Shown here piece after piece: positions 24,461-33,012 of a DNA stretch of 45,129 nt; positions within the stretch are counted from its first letter, which is position 1, and each line of letters begins with the position of its first letter. The stretch comes from an uncultured Rubritalea sp. (lineage in GTDB: Bacteria > Verrucomicrobiota > Verrucomicrobiia > Verrucomicrobiales > Akkermansiaceae), in assembly GCA_937923145.1 (NCBI GenBank), contig CALAJT010000051.1:1-45129 (forward strand). Direction: 5' to 3'. The position numbers and the translations under genes were made by a program. Below the pieces are notes generated by a model. That model was given only the letters and a program-made list of their open reading frames with translations, was not told the DNA's origin and made no database searches.

Positions 24461-25791
24461 AAGAGCATTTATCATTTCCCTGGGATCATTTTTCTGACCA
24501 ACCTAGAATATTAAGAGATAAAAAGCTTAAGCGTAGCATCTACATTAGATCATCATGGCAGATGCTGAAGTCCGGACTACTACTGAGTTTATTACCATTT
24601 TTCTTACTAGTTAGATTATTTAGAAAATCGTGGCAGTCTAAGAAAGTAGATAAATGTATAGGTCTTTGCGTCCATGTGGAGACTGAGTGTGAAGGGAAAA
24701 CGATAGTTCCTCTACTGAAAATCAAAGAGCTAGTTGATGAGCTAAATGTGAATCAGCTACTAGTTCGTATCCCTTTATCTGACAGTGATAACATAGATAG
24801 CTATATAGACCACATAGATATTCTATCTGCTAATGATCGTGAGATTGCAGTTCACATTATCCAAAATAGATTAATCCTAGATGATCCGATTGAACTAAAG
24901 GAAACACTACACAACGTACTGAAACAGTTAAAAGGTAGGGTAGAATACATTCACGTAGGTAGTGCTTATAACAGAAGAAAGTGGGCGTTTTGCCATTTTG
25001 GTGAATACTTTAAGTTTTTTCAAACTATACGCTCAGTATGTCGCGAAGTCGCTCCAGAAATGAAGCTTATTGGTGGCTCGGTAATTGATTTTGAGATGCC
25101 TCCTTTACTGGAGAGCTTATTCCATTTTCGTAGGGGGTATTATGATGGTTACGGCATACAACTGTATGTCGACCGTCGAGGTGCTCCAGAGAATACTCAG
25201 TCTGGATTTAACTTTCTAAATAAAATCAACTTAATAGATATTATGCGTCAGTTTAGTTGGAAATCAAAAGGAGAGCTGTGGATTTCTGAAGTGAATTGGC
25301 CATTGAAAGGGAGTGGCAAGTTTTCCCCATGTAAGGGGAGCGCTCTAGTAGATGAACAGGCACAAGCTGATTTCCTGGCTAGATCTTATCTACTTGCGAT
25401 AGCATCTGGACGAGTGAGAACTTGCTATTGGCATCAGCTCGTAGCACCTGGCTACGGTCTAGTCGATAACCGAGGTGACTCAGTGATTAAGCGACCTTCG
25501 TATGAGGCTCTTAAAACACTAAACTCACTGTTTAGTGAGACAGAAGTATTATACTTTGATAACGGTAATTACTGTAAGGTGAAAGGTCTCTACAGTGTCC
25601 GCGTCCGTAAAGTGCGTGATGGTATAAATACCACTATCCAAGCTTTTTGGAGTAATAGCGGTGAGCATAAAGTAGAATTTACAGGAGCTACTCGCTGGAT
25701 TAATCAAAGTGGGGAAGCAATAGAATTCGAAAAGCCCTCTGAGATTACTATCAATGGCAGCGTAATCTACGCAGTGATTTCAGAAGATTAG
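24457..25791 (+). CDS. Membrane-anchored glycoside-hydrolase-like (GH-A barrel) protein
   Basis: The 444-residue product has a membrane segment near residues 35-55 (LKSGLLLSLLPFFLLVRLF) and then a likely TIM barrel of clan GH-A. A nucleophile-like glutamate lies in WISEVNWPL (residue about 280), and the beta strand before it is typical. Where GH39-like enzymes read GNEPN with the acid/base glutamate, this protein reads HVGSAYNRRKW (residue about 173), so the acid/base is apparently missing. The C-terminus (residues about 370-444) looks like a beta sandwich. Because it is coupled to the LPS kinase it may bind or shape core oligosaccharide rather than cleave it. Its stop overlaps that of convergent cysE. 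Confidence 0.6.
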   Translation: MKEHLSFPWDHFSDQPRILRDKKLKRSIYIRSSWQMLKSGLLLSLLPFFLLVRLFRKSWQSKKVDKCIGLCVHVETECEGKTIVPLLKIKELVDELNVNQLLVRIPLSDSDNIDSYIDHIDILSANDREIAVHIIQNRLILDDPIELKETLHNVLKQLKGRVEYIHVGSAYNRRKWAFCHFGEYFKFFQTIRSVCREVAPEMKLIGGSVIDFEMPPLLESLFHFRRGYYDGYGIQLYVDRRGAPENTQSGFNFLNKINLIDIMRQFSWKSKGELWISEVNWPLKGSGKFSPCKGSALVDEQAQADFLARSYLLAIASGRVRTCYWHQLVAPGYGLVDNRGDSVIKRPSYEALKTLNSLFSETEVLYFDNGNYCKVKGLYSVRVRKVRDGINTTIQAFWSNSGEHKVEFTGATRWINQSGEAIEFEKPSEITINGSVIYAVISED

Positions 25792-26627
25792 ATCTGTCCG
25801 CATTCGAGACTTTGATTCATCTCCAGTGCAGGGCTGTCCTCACCTGTGTCGCCAACTGCGACAGCTGGGACACCAGCTACGGTCGTGTGCGCTAGGACAT
25901 CACTCAGGACTACACTACCGGCACCGATTTTAGCACCTCTGCCGATCTCTACTCTACCTAGAATTTTCGCACCAGCACCGATCAATACTCCGCTTCTGAC
26001 GATAGGGTGACGTGCGCCTTTCTGCTTACCAGTTCCTCCTAGAGTAACCTCGTGTAAGATAGAGACATTGTCTTCTATAATGGCAGTCTCACCGACAACT
26101 ATGCTTGTGGCGTGATCTAGTAGGATTCCACATCCGATTCTGGCTCCAGGATGGATGTCGACTCCGAATATTTCACTCGAGATACTCTGAAAATAGCTAG
26201 CTAGAGCTCTACGGTTCATCGCCCAGAGATAGTGTGAGACACGGTAAGTTGTGATAGCCATGAAGCCTTTGAAGAAGAGCATCGGGTCTAGTATAGATTG
26301 GCAAGCAGGGTCTCGTGTGCAGATCGCGGTCATATCAGATGCAGCATTCATGAGAAGGTTCTCATTTTCAGATAATATAGTGTTAAGCAAGGGGTAAATC
26401 TCTTCCTTAGACATATCCTCGCGCGCGAGTTTTCTAGCGAGTCTGGCAGAAAGTGAAGAAGCTAAATTATCCTTACTTATGATGACCTCGGTGAGTAGCC
26501 TGCTAAGTTGCGGTTCTTTCTCAGCTAATTCTGTAGCCTCGGCTTTAATAGTCGACCACAGAGCATTTAGGTCTTGCTGTTTAGACTCGCAAAGACTGAC
26601 AGTGTTTGTGCTAGAGTTGTTAGGCAT
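25788..26627 (-). CDS. cysE: Serine O-acetyltransferase
   Basis: The 279-residue product makes O-acetylserine, the direct precursor of cysteine. The N-terminal helical domain holds LWSTIKAEATELAEKEPQLS, and the left-handed beta helix holds FGVDIHPGARIGCGILLDH, VVGETAIIEDNVSILHEVTL and GGTGKQKGARHPIVRSG. The active His-Asp pair region (DHATSIVVGE) is present. Length fits CysE (273 in E. coli). The divergent Rrf2 gene begins only 21 bases from its ATG, suggesting shared control. Confidence 0.93.
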   Translation of the reverse strand: MPNNSSTNTVSLCESKQQDLNALWSTIKAEATELAEKEPQLSRLLTEVIISKDNLASSLSARLARKLAREDMSKEEIYPLLNTILSENENLLMNAASDMTAICTRDPACQSILDPMLFFKGFMAITTYRVSHYLWAMNRRALASYFQSISSEIFGVDIHPGARIGCGILLDHATSIVVGETAIIEDNVSILHEVTLGGTGKQKGARHPIVRSGVLIGAGAKILGRVEIGRGAKIGAGSVVLSDVLAHTTVAGVPAVAVGDTGEDSPALEMNQSLECGQI

Positions 26628-26648
26628 TGTGTTGTAATTTTTTAATTA

Positions 26649-27062
26649 GTGAAGATTTCCCAGAAATTAGAATATGCTTGTCGTGCAGTGTTTCAGTTAG
26701 CGAAGCGTCATCATGAGAATACTGTTACACGACTAGATGAGATAGCGCAATGCGAAGACGTGTCTTCTAATTTTCTAGTGCAGATTATGAACGATCTAAA
26801 AAATGCAGAAGTCGTTCATAGTAAGAGGGGTAAATCTGGTGGTTATTTCATAAAAAAATCATTAGATGAAATCACTTTATATGACATAGTCGCAGCAGTA
26901 GAGCCTGGAATGCTGAATCAGGTGAGCGATCAGAGCGGTCAGTCAGCGAAAGAAGTGGCATCTGCTTGGGAGACAGTAAGCTCACAATTCGCTGATTCTC
27001 TGAAAGAAAAGACGCTTGAGCAATTACTCGGCAACAATGATGCACCTATGTTTTATATTTAA
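26649..27062 (+). CDS. Rrf2-family regulator, CymR-like
   Basis: The 137-residue product starts with GTG and MKISQKLEYACRAVFQLAKR, the Rrf2 N-terminus. The helix-turn-helix (LDEIAQCEDVSSNFLVQIMN) and wing (SKRGKSGGYFI) are clear. Unlike NsrR or IscR it has no cysteine cluster in the sensor part, so it does not look like an iron-sulfur protein. CymR, the cysteine-metabolism repressor of Firmicutes, also lacks a cluster, and the divergent cysE neighbour fits such a role. This function is inferred from context only. Confidence 0.75.
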   Translation: MKISQKLEYACRAVFQLAKRHHENTVTRLDEIAQCEDVSSNFLVQIMNDLKNAEVVHSKRGKSGGYFIKKSLDEITLYDIVAAVEPGMLNQVSDQSGQSAKEVASAWETVSSQFADSLKEKTLEQLLGNNDAPMFYI

Positions 27063-27166
27063 AAGCTCCTTTCGATTCTATTAGTTTGCCAAGTTGGCGT
27101 GCCTACTTCTTGACGTGACAGAGTTGGATCGCTAATGTTCGCGATAATTCTAAAAACATACCTTCT

Positions 27167-28009
27167 ATGAATAAACAATATCCTCTAAAGTCATCTGCTA
27201 TATTATTTTCTATTTTCTGTAGCCAGTCACTATCAGCGCAGGAGCCTTTCGACTCATTAGATTACCAAAGAGCTGAAATCGATATCCCTGTAGCAGCCCC
27301 TAAGCTAGCTATTACGGAAGACGCAATGAAGCGGGAAGAAGAAAAGAAAGCCGCTGCAATTCGTAAAATAGCTCAAGATAAAGCTTCTGCCAAAGCGGCT
27401 GCAGAGCTTAAGAAACGGCAGGAGGACGCACGTGCAGCAGGTAGAGAAATAGCATTAGAAGATGTCACGTCATCCCATAAGGTGAAATCTGGTGGAAGCT
27501 TAAGTCTTATCTCTGCCAAGGTTTATTCGCGTCCTGGCTATTGGCGTATCTTAAAACTTCATAACGGAATAGCGCCTGATAAGCTACAAGCTGGTCATGT
27601 AATCAAAGCGCCTAGTCTTAAGTGGCTATTAGCCGATAGTCAATTTTCGATCATGTATCCTATCGTGGCTGAGGACCTACTGCTAGCCAGAAAAATCTTC
27701 ATGGATTTCGAGGATAAGCTAGAAGAGAGTATTAAGGGTGATGTGATTACTCCTGGAGCTGAGGATAAAAAGCAGATACAGCTAGCCATTAGCCTAATTC
27801 AGAAATGCCGCGAGGCTCTCCAAGCTGACAGGGAGGGAGTAAAGAGCCCTCCTGAAGCTGCCATCATGCAGCTTCGTAGTGCATTACGAACAATGGAATT
27901 GATATCGAGAGGCTCTAAGAAAGCGGCTCTTACTCAGAATCTTGTGCATGAGCACTTGAGCAATGCTATGGTCTACTCAGTGCTCTGGGCTAGAGATGGC
28001 TTTAAATAG
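27167..28009 (+). CDS. Exported LysM-domain protein
   Basis: The 280-residue product begins with a signal peptide (SAILFSIFCSQSLSAQ, cleavage after SAQ or nearby). Residues about 55-95 are Ala/Lys/Glu-rich and probably coiled coil. A LysM domain, which binds peptidoglycan, lies near residues 103-147 (SHKVKSGGSLSLISAKVYSR ... HNGIAPDKLQAGHVIKAP). The helical C-terminus (150-280) is not recognised. It ends eight bases into the end of the convergent HD gene. A cell-wall role is inferred. Confidence 0.72.
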   Translation: MNKQYPLKSSAILFSIFCSQSLSAQEPFDSLDYQRAEIDIPVAAPKLAITEDAMKREEEKKAAAIRKIAQDKASAKAAAELKKRQEDARAAGREIALEDVTSSHKVKSGGSLSLISAKVYSRPGYWRILKLHNGIAPDKLQAGHVIKAPSLKWLLADSQFSIMYPIVAEDLLLARKIFMDFEDKLEESIKGDVITPGAEDKKQIQLAISLIQKCREALQADREGVKSPPEAAIMQLRSALRTMELISRGSKKAALTQNLVHEHLSNAMVYSVLWARDGFK

Positions 28010-28628
28010 TCTCTCCGTTGAGCAGCTTTTCACGTTCTTTTTTTATGTTGATACGAGCCTGCTCACCCCATCTGCCTTTGGCGTAAGCAGTCTGGTATAG
28101 ATCTTTGCGTTTTAGGAAATTTTCTAAAACGCGAGCTCTAGCTTCTCTATATTTATCTTCAGGAACCCAAGAGTATTCTAAACGGATTTTCTTCGCATAG
28201 GCCATATACTTTTCTTCGCTCATTGCTCCTAGTATCGAGAGGTCTATATCACAGAGAACTTCTTCAGCTGGCATGCCTTCCGTTTCTTTATGTCTAGTCG
28301 CTAGGATAAGCGCACAGGCATCGGTTTCTAGGGGGTGTCCTCGTAGAAGATTAGTGGTTAGAGCAGCACTGTATTCTTCATTATCCGCTCGCTTGCTATC
28401 GTAGATGACATCATGAAACCATATAGCTAGCTCTACGGCACTTTTCTGAGGAACTTCAGTAGGCCATTTATCTAGCTTTCTAAGGCAGTCGGCGATATGC
28501 TCTAAATTGTGATAATATCTATTGTCTTCATTATAGAGAGTTTCTAAGCACTCCCAGATTCGCTCTGCCTGAGGCAGAATATTGATCTTGGCGAACTGGA
28601 GCCATCTATGTTTGAGAGATTGAGGCAT
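28002..28628 (-). CDS. HD-superfamily phosphohydrolase (COG4339-like)
   Basis: The 208-residue product has the HD-type metal site: NLEHIADCLRKL (His near residue 41), then ELAIWFHDVIYD (His-Asp near residue 71) and later the DIDLSILG block. This is the arrangement of the predicted metal-dependent HD family COG4339, whose substrate is unknown. It follows thiS in the same direction after 38 bases, but a link to thiamine is not evident. It overlaps the 3' end of the convergent LysM gene by eight bases. Confidence 0.8.
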   Translation of the reverse strand: MPQSLKHRWLQFAKINILPQAERIWECLETLYNEDNRYYHNLEHIADCLRKLDKWPTEVPQKSAVELAIWFHDVIYDSKRADNEEYSAALTTNLLRGHPLETDACALILATRHKETEGMPAEEVLCDIDLSILGAMSEEKYMAYAKKIRLEYSWVPEDKYREARARVLENFLKRKDLYQTAYAKGRWGEQARINIKKEREKLLNGETI

Positions 28629-28666
28629 TAAAGCATAAACACATTTGATATTTTATATGAAGGTTA

Positions 28667-28867
28667 TTATCCTCCAGCTGCAATACTTATGATTTCTAAT
28701 ACATCATCATTGTGAACTAAAGTTTCACTGTAGTCACGCGGGAAAATAGCATCTTTATTAAGTTCCACGACTACAGGTTTCCCTGCAAAGCCTAATTCAC
28801 TTAGTAATTGTTTAAGTGAGCTCACTTTTTCTATCTCTTGCTCTTTTCCATTAATGGTGATTTTCAT
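28667..28867 (-). CDS. thiS: Sulfur carrier protein ThiS
   Basis: The 66-residue product is ThiS, which carries sulfur as a C-terminal thiocarboxylate for the thiazole part of thiamine. It starts MKITINGKEQEIE and ends ISIAAGG with the essential terminal Gly-Gly. It follows thiH by 12 bases on the same strand. The partner thiG is not in this window. Confidence 0.93.
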   Translation of the reverse strand: MKITINGKEQEIEKVSSLKQLLSELGFAGKPVVVELNKDAIFPRDYSETLVHNDDVLEIISIAAGG

Positions 28868-28879
28868 CGGTATGAATTA

Positions 28880-30046
28880 TTATCTAAGGATAGCTTCGTC
28901 CCAATCTTTCCATACTGGCTCGTAGCCACGAAGCTTGATCGTTTCGGCGACCTCAGCAGGGGAGCGTTTGTCATCGATGGTGAATTGCTCAGTTGCCTTT
29001 TGACAAGAGGTAGGAGTGTCGATTTCCACGCGGCGGCCTTTTACTGTAAGGTGAAGATCATCACTACCAGCACCAGTGTATCCACCAGGTTCAGTCTGAG
29101 ATCCTGCGGACATGTGAGTGATGCCTAGAGGGATGAGTGAGTCTCTGAGAGTCGCTGGCTCACGTGTGCTGAGCACGATATTAACCTGAGGGAAACAGAT
29201 ACGGAACGCGAATATCAATTGAACAAGAGTGTGGTCATTCAGGAATAGATCGGGATTAGGTGTATACTGGTAGTTTCCTGCATAGGGGCGCATTCTAGGA
29301 AATGCCACAGAGAATGATGCCTTCCAGCAATGTTTGTAAAGATATTCTAGGTGAGCAGCTAGCGCGATGGCTTCTTGTCTCCACGGAGCTAAACCAAAGA
29401 GCGCACCGATTCCTATCCTGCGAAATCCACCTGCATAAGCTCGCTCGGGACATTCAAGACGCCAGTCGAATTTTTTCTTAGGCCCAGCCGTGTGAAGCTT
29501 GCTGTAAGTCTCACGAACGTAGGTTTCTTGATAAACAATGAGCCCTTCAGCACCGTGATCTACTAGCTCTCCGTATTGGTGGTCTTCCATGGGTCCAACT
29601 TCGATAGCAATTGTAGGGATGAATGATTTTATCGCATCGATACAATCTTGTAAGTATCCTTCAGAAACAAATTTAGGATGCTCACCAGCAACGAGAAGTA
29701 TGTTTCTAAACCCGAGGCCATAGAGGTGCTTAGCTTCAGTCACTACTTGATCGATTGTTAGAGTAGTTCGTAGGATAGCATTATCTCTAGAAAATCCACA
29801 GTAGGAGCAATTGTTAACGCATTCATTAGAGACATAAAGAGGAGCAAACAAGCGCATCGTTTTTCCGAAATTTTGCTGAGTCAGCTTCTGGCTCTTAGCA
29901 GCCATGGCCTCTAATTGTGAACGATCAGCTGGTGAGATCAAACGCTCAAATTTTTTCAGGAGTGCTGATTTTTCTTCAGGAAGTTTATTATATGTATCTA
30001 CGAATGACATCGGCACTAATGAAGCAGTGGAATGCATTATCGTCAA
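28880..30046 (-). CDS. thiH: 2-iminoacetate synthase (tyrosine lyase) ThiH
   Basis: The 388-residue radical-SAM protein splits tyrosine to dehydroglycine and p-cresol for thiazole synthesis, in organisms that grow with low oxygen. The iron-sulfur cysteines are C76, C80 and C83 (CVNNCSYCGFS). Other family blocks are LLVAGEHPKFVS, EVGPMEDHQYGELV and MSAGSQTEPGGYTG. E. coli ThiH has 377 residues. Several in-frame Met codons at the start (residues 1, 4, 13) leave the true start open. No TPP riboswitch is visible upstream. Confidence 0.93.
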   Translation of the reverse strand: MTIMHSTASLVPMSFVDTYNKLPEEKSALLKKFERLISPADRSQLEAMAAKSQKLTQQNFGKTMRLFAPLYVSNECVNNCSYCGFSRDNAILRTTLTIDQVVTEAKHLYGLGFRNILLVAGEHPKFVSEGYLQDCIDAIKSFIPTIAIEVGPMEDHQYGELVDHGAEGLIVYQETYVRETYSKLHTAGPKKKFDWRLECPERAYAGGFRRIGIGALFGLAPWRQEAIALAAHLEYLYKHCWKASFSVAFPRMRPYAGNYQYTPNPDLFLNDHTLVQLIFAFRICFPQVNIVLSTREPATLRDSLIPLGITHMSAGSQTEPGGYTGAGSDDLHLTVKGRRVEIDTPTSCQKATEQFTIDDKRSPAEVAETIKLRGYEPVWKDWDEAILR

Positions 30047-30093
30047 GGGTAGAGAAATAGCTCAGAAGCTTTAGAGCCTGGGCTATTCCTAAT

Positions 30094-30840
30094 CTAGAAG
30101 CCAAAGATAATCGGGGGAGTTACTATGTGGATCTGTCCTTGCCCATTGTCTTCCATAGTAGTGATAGCTGTGACTATTTTACTTACGTATTCCACGGTGA
30201 TATTGGATGTTTCTTCTGTAGTGACATGTGAAAGCCGCTTGAAGGTCTGACCTGAGTTTGGATCAGTGTAGTAATTGTAGTGCTTCTGTTCTTCGTAAGT
30301 GATAAATTCCCAGTGGCCAGTGACACCATCTTTAGTTACTTTAGATGTTTTCTTAGTCGGTTCACCTAGTGACTGACTGACCTCATCGATAGACATACCT
30401 ATAGCAACTTCTCTTTTAGCGATGAGCTCTTTAACTATCATCTGGCGATCGTAGAGGAGTTTGAGGTTTTCTACGAATTTAGGATCTTTATTGGCCAGTG
30501 TCTTGGGACTAACCCATCCTGTGATTTTTCCGTGTTTTCCTTTGCCAGAGACTCGATATGCATTAGCTGTCATCGCTACTAACTCAAGCTGGGCACCCGG
30601 CTTAAATATCGCAAGCTTTCTGCTGCTCTTTCCTTTCTTAGAGGAGTAAGCATTAGCGTGGTCTATAGCTATGAACTGGATCGGCTTAGCCACATATTGA
30701 TTCAGGTAAATAACATCAGGATCACTGTCTAAAAGTGATTTTTTCTCATTCACTGGGAAAGCCTCAACAATAGGAGTTACACTAGCGAACCCAAGCGTAA
30801 TAGCAGTGAGATAGGGACAGAGTTTAGTATAATGTTTCAT
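30094..30840 (-). CDS. Exported SH3-like / BamE-like protein of unknown function
   Basis: The 248-residue product has a signal peptide ending VEAFP. Residues about 75-115 resemble an SH3-like segment (LAIFKPGAQLELVAMTANAY ... GKITGWVSPKTL). Residues about 145-185 (EVAIGMSIDEVSQSLGEPTK, then GHWEFITYEE) follow the pattern of the SmpA/BamE lipoprotein fold, in which G-MS-DEV--LGEP is typical, and this assignment is inference. No lipobox is seen. It is the gene upstream of thiH with a 47-base gap but appears unrelated in function. Confidence 0.6.
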   Translation of the reverse strand: MKHYTKLCPYLTAITLGFASVTPIVEAFPVNEKKSLLDSDPDVIYLNQYVAKPIQFIAIDHANAYSSKKGKSSRKLAIFKPGAQLELVAMTANAYRVSGKGKHGKITGWVSPKTLANKDPKFVENLKLLYDRQMIVKELIAKREVAIGMSIDEVSQSLGEPTKKTSKVTKDGVTGHWEFITYEEQKHYNYYTDPNSGQTFKRLSHVTTEETSNITVEYVSKIVTAITTMEDNGQGQIHIVTPPIIFGF

Positions 30841-30956
30841 CGTTTTAAGACTTCGCGTATTTGAAATAGTGAAAATTAGTATTAGCTTATAGAGCTTAGA
30901 CTTAATTGCATAGTGGATTATTCAATATAAGTTACCAGTTTTTTGAAGAAACTAAA

Positions 30957-31001
30957 AGAAAGAAGAAAACTCAGACCAGAGAAAGTATCTCCGAGTCTGA
31001 G
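30957..31001 (-). terminator. Intrinsic terminator after the SurA-like gene
   Basis: On the minus strand CTCAGAC and GTCTGAG (30970-31001) enclose an inner GAGA/TCTC pair and are followed by TTTTCTTCTTTC. The imperfect T tract makes it a moderate case. It lies between the isomerase stop and the next leftward gene. Confidence 0.7.
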
Positions 31002-31034
31002 CTCTACTAAAAATATTAGACCGCCTGAGTATGA

Positions 31035-32066
31035 TTAATTATACTTGATGATCGCTTTCTTACGGAGTCTTTCGATAAATGCGTTAAATCTCCTAGAAGA
31101 CTTTTTATTCTGAACTTCACGTTCTATAGCGTCTTTTACTTTTGCTAGAGGCACTGGAGGTCCCGGGATTTTTCTTGAGACACGGATGATATGGTATCCA
31201 TTCGAGTCTTCTAGTGGTCCTAGGATACCGCCCTCTGGTTCTGCGAAGAGGATCGTGCTAATAGCGGGTGATAGATCGGTACGAGCTTTGTTAGTTTGCT
31301 TACCACCTACATCTCCAAATCCGTCAGCCGAATATTGTTTAGCAAGCTCTGAAAAGTTTTCACCTTTTTTGATACGTTTGATGATGTCTTCAGCAAGTTG
31401 TAGCTGAGTTTCAGGAGTGGCTAGGAGGTCATCGATGTTTTCCTTAGGAATATAGATTTTTTCAAAGTCGATTTTGTCTTTTCTCTTATCTCTAAGCTTC
31501 TCTTTTAGCTTGTTATACTCTGTGCGAATCTCGGCAGGAGTTGCTGGAGCTACATCATTGAAGTGTTGTGCTCTCATTGCCTGACCGATAAGGCGGTCTT
31601 TAGTGAGTTTAGAAAATTTATCGAAGGATAGACCATCTGCTTTGAGCTGTTTACGGAATGATTTTTCATCACCCTGATAGTTTTCCATTATGTGCTCGTT
31701 GATCTTCTGGTTCACAGCATGTTGTGGAATCGCAGCACCCATTGCTTTGAACTCAAAGATGATTAATTGTTGATTAATGAGTTCGTCAAGTAGCTTACGC
31801 TTAGAAAGCGCTAGTTCTTGATTATGCTCTGCGCCTCGTCTTGGGAATCGTGCGGCTAGCTCAGCTCTTCGGGGAGCGAGCATGAATGAGAGTTCATTAG
31901 AAGTAACTACTCGGCCATTTGCTTTAGCTGCTATTCCGTTTATTCTACGTGGTACAGCATCAGAATCTAGCGTCGCGAAGCCTGAGAGAACAAATACCCA
32001 TACGAGTACTCCTATGGAGGCGAATTTCTTTGGTGCAATAAATGCAAGGTTTTTGAAAGTGTTCAT
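31035..32066 (-). CDS. Periplasmic peptidyl-prolyl isomerase (SurA/PpiC type)
   Basis: The 343-residue product has a signal or anchor near residues 12-31 (FASIGVLVWVFVLSGFATL). Residues about 45-175 form a SurA-like chaperone domain (NGIAAKANGRVVTSNELSF, ELINQQLIIFEFKAMG). A parvulin domain follows near residues 195-310, with GENFSELAKQYSADGFG, DVGG, ILGPLEDSNGYHIIRV. It probably helps fold outer-membrane proteins. The order SurA_N then one parvulin is usual for this group. The start codon at 32066 fits the signal. Confidence 0.88.
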   Translation of the reverse strand: MNTFKNLAFIAPKKFASIGVLVWVFVLSGFATLDSDAVPRRINGIAAKANGRVVTSNELSFMLAPRRAELAARFPRRGAEHNQELALSKRKLLDELINQQLIIFEFKAMGAAIPQHAVNQKINEHIMENYQGDEKSFRKQLKADGLSFDKFSKLTKDRLIGQAMRAQHFNDVAPATPAEIRTEYNKLKEKLRDKRKDKIDFEKIYIPKENIDDLLATPETQLQLAEDIIKRIKKGENFSELAKQYSADGFGDVGGKQTNKARTDLSPAISTILFAEPEGGILGPLEDSNGYHIIRVSRKIPGPPVPLAKVKDAIEREVQNKKSSRRFNAFIERLRKKAIIKYN

Positions 32067-32148
32067 GTTTTGGTAAAGTTACTACGATAGTATTATGGGC
32101 TATTTTTACAGAAAATAAAGCGGTAATTCTGTCTAATCGACGGTTTCT

Positions 32149-32949
32149 CTATGACTCAGACGGGCTATAAAGTCGATTAAATCGCTCCACATGGGTTGAC
32201 TTTCCACTTTGAGGGCACACATCCACGATCATTCCGCATAGTCGCACTGGACCTTTTGCTACCGGGAACCGAGTTGGTAGACCAGATTTAAAGCGCCAGA
32301 CGACACTTTCTACATTTCTCCCAAGCACAGAAATCTCAGGTCCACACATGCCTGCATCGGTGATGTGGGCAGTACCTTTTGGTAGAATACGCTCATCTGC
32401 AGTCTGCACATGAGTGTGTGTTCCTACCTGGGCAGAAATAGTCCCGTCGAGATGGAAACCCATGGCGATACTCTCGCTAGTAGTTTCAGCATGGAAGTCT
32501 AGGAATATCATCTTCACATTCTCTTCCTCACGTAATCGAGTCACCTCTTTCTCAACAATTGTAAAAGGATTTTCTAGCGGGGGATTCATGAAGGTTCTTC
32601 CCTGAGCATTAAGCACTGCGAATTTACCCTGTGGAGTATCCATAACTACTGAGCCGCTACCTGGAGTTTCAGCGGGATAGTTTATAGGTCGTAGAACTCG
32701 CGGCTCTAATGGAAGGTAGTCCATTAGTTCTTTCTGATCCCAGACATGATCTCCTGTGGTGATGACCTGCACACCAGCTTCGAAAAGAGCCTTGGCTATC
32801 TTGGGGGTAATGCCTCTACCGCCTGCGGAATTTTCACCATTAACGATGCAAAAATCGATCTCGTGTTGACGTATTATATCAGTAAGGTGGGTGATGACAG
32901 ACTTTCTGCCTGGCTCACCGACAATATCTCCTAAAAAAAGAATGCGCAT
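32149..32949 (-). CDS. ymdB: YmdB-family metallophosphoesterase
   Basis: The 266-residue product is a TIGR00282-type YmdB phosphodiesterase. The metal-binding blocks are MRILFLGDIVGEPGR, VNGENSAGGRGI, TTGDHVWDQKE, DFHAETTSES and GTHTHVQTAD. The Bacillus protein cleaves 2',3'-cyclic nucleotides in vitro and affects biofilm formation; the role here is not known. Length agrees (264 in B. subtilis). Its start lies 63 bases from the divergent amidase gene. Confidence 0.92.
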   Translation of the reverse strand: MRILFLGDIVGEPGRKSVITHLTDIIRQHEIDFCIVNGENSAGGRGITPKIAKALFEAGVQVITTGDHVWDQKELMDYLPLEPRVLRPINYPAETPGSGSVVMDTPQGKFAVLNAQGRTFMNPPLENPFTIVEKEVTRLREEENVKMIFLDFHAETTSESIAMGFHLDGTISAQVGTHTHVQTADERILPKGTAHITDAGMCGPEISVLGRNVESVVWRFKSGLPTRFPVAKGPVRLCGMIVDVCPQSGKSTHVERFNRLYSPSES

Positions 32950-33012
32950 TGGTAAAATATAAAGTAAAGTTCTGCGGAGTTAATCACAAACTATAGTAAC
33001 AGACCAGATTTT

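Noticed and set aside
27063-27166. Possible tRNA or small RNA between the CymR-like and LysM genes
   Set aside because: Two short hairpins (GCCAA/TTGGC and ATCGC/GCGAT) are present, but no cloverleaf, T-loop or T tract.
30047-30093. TPP riboswitch upstream of thiH
   Set aside because: The gap is 47 bases and lacks the conserved CUGAGA and related TPP aptamer segments.
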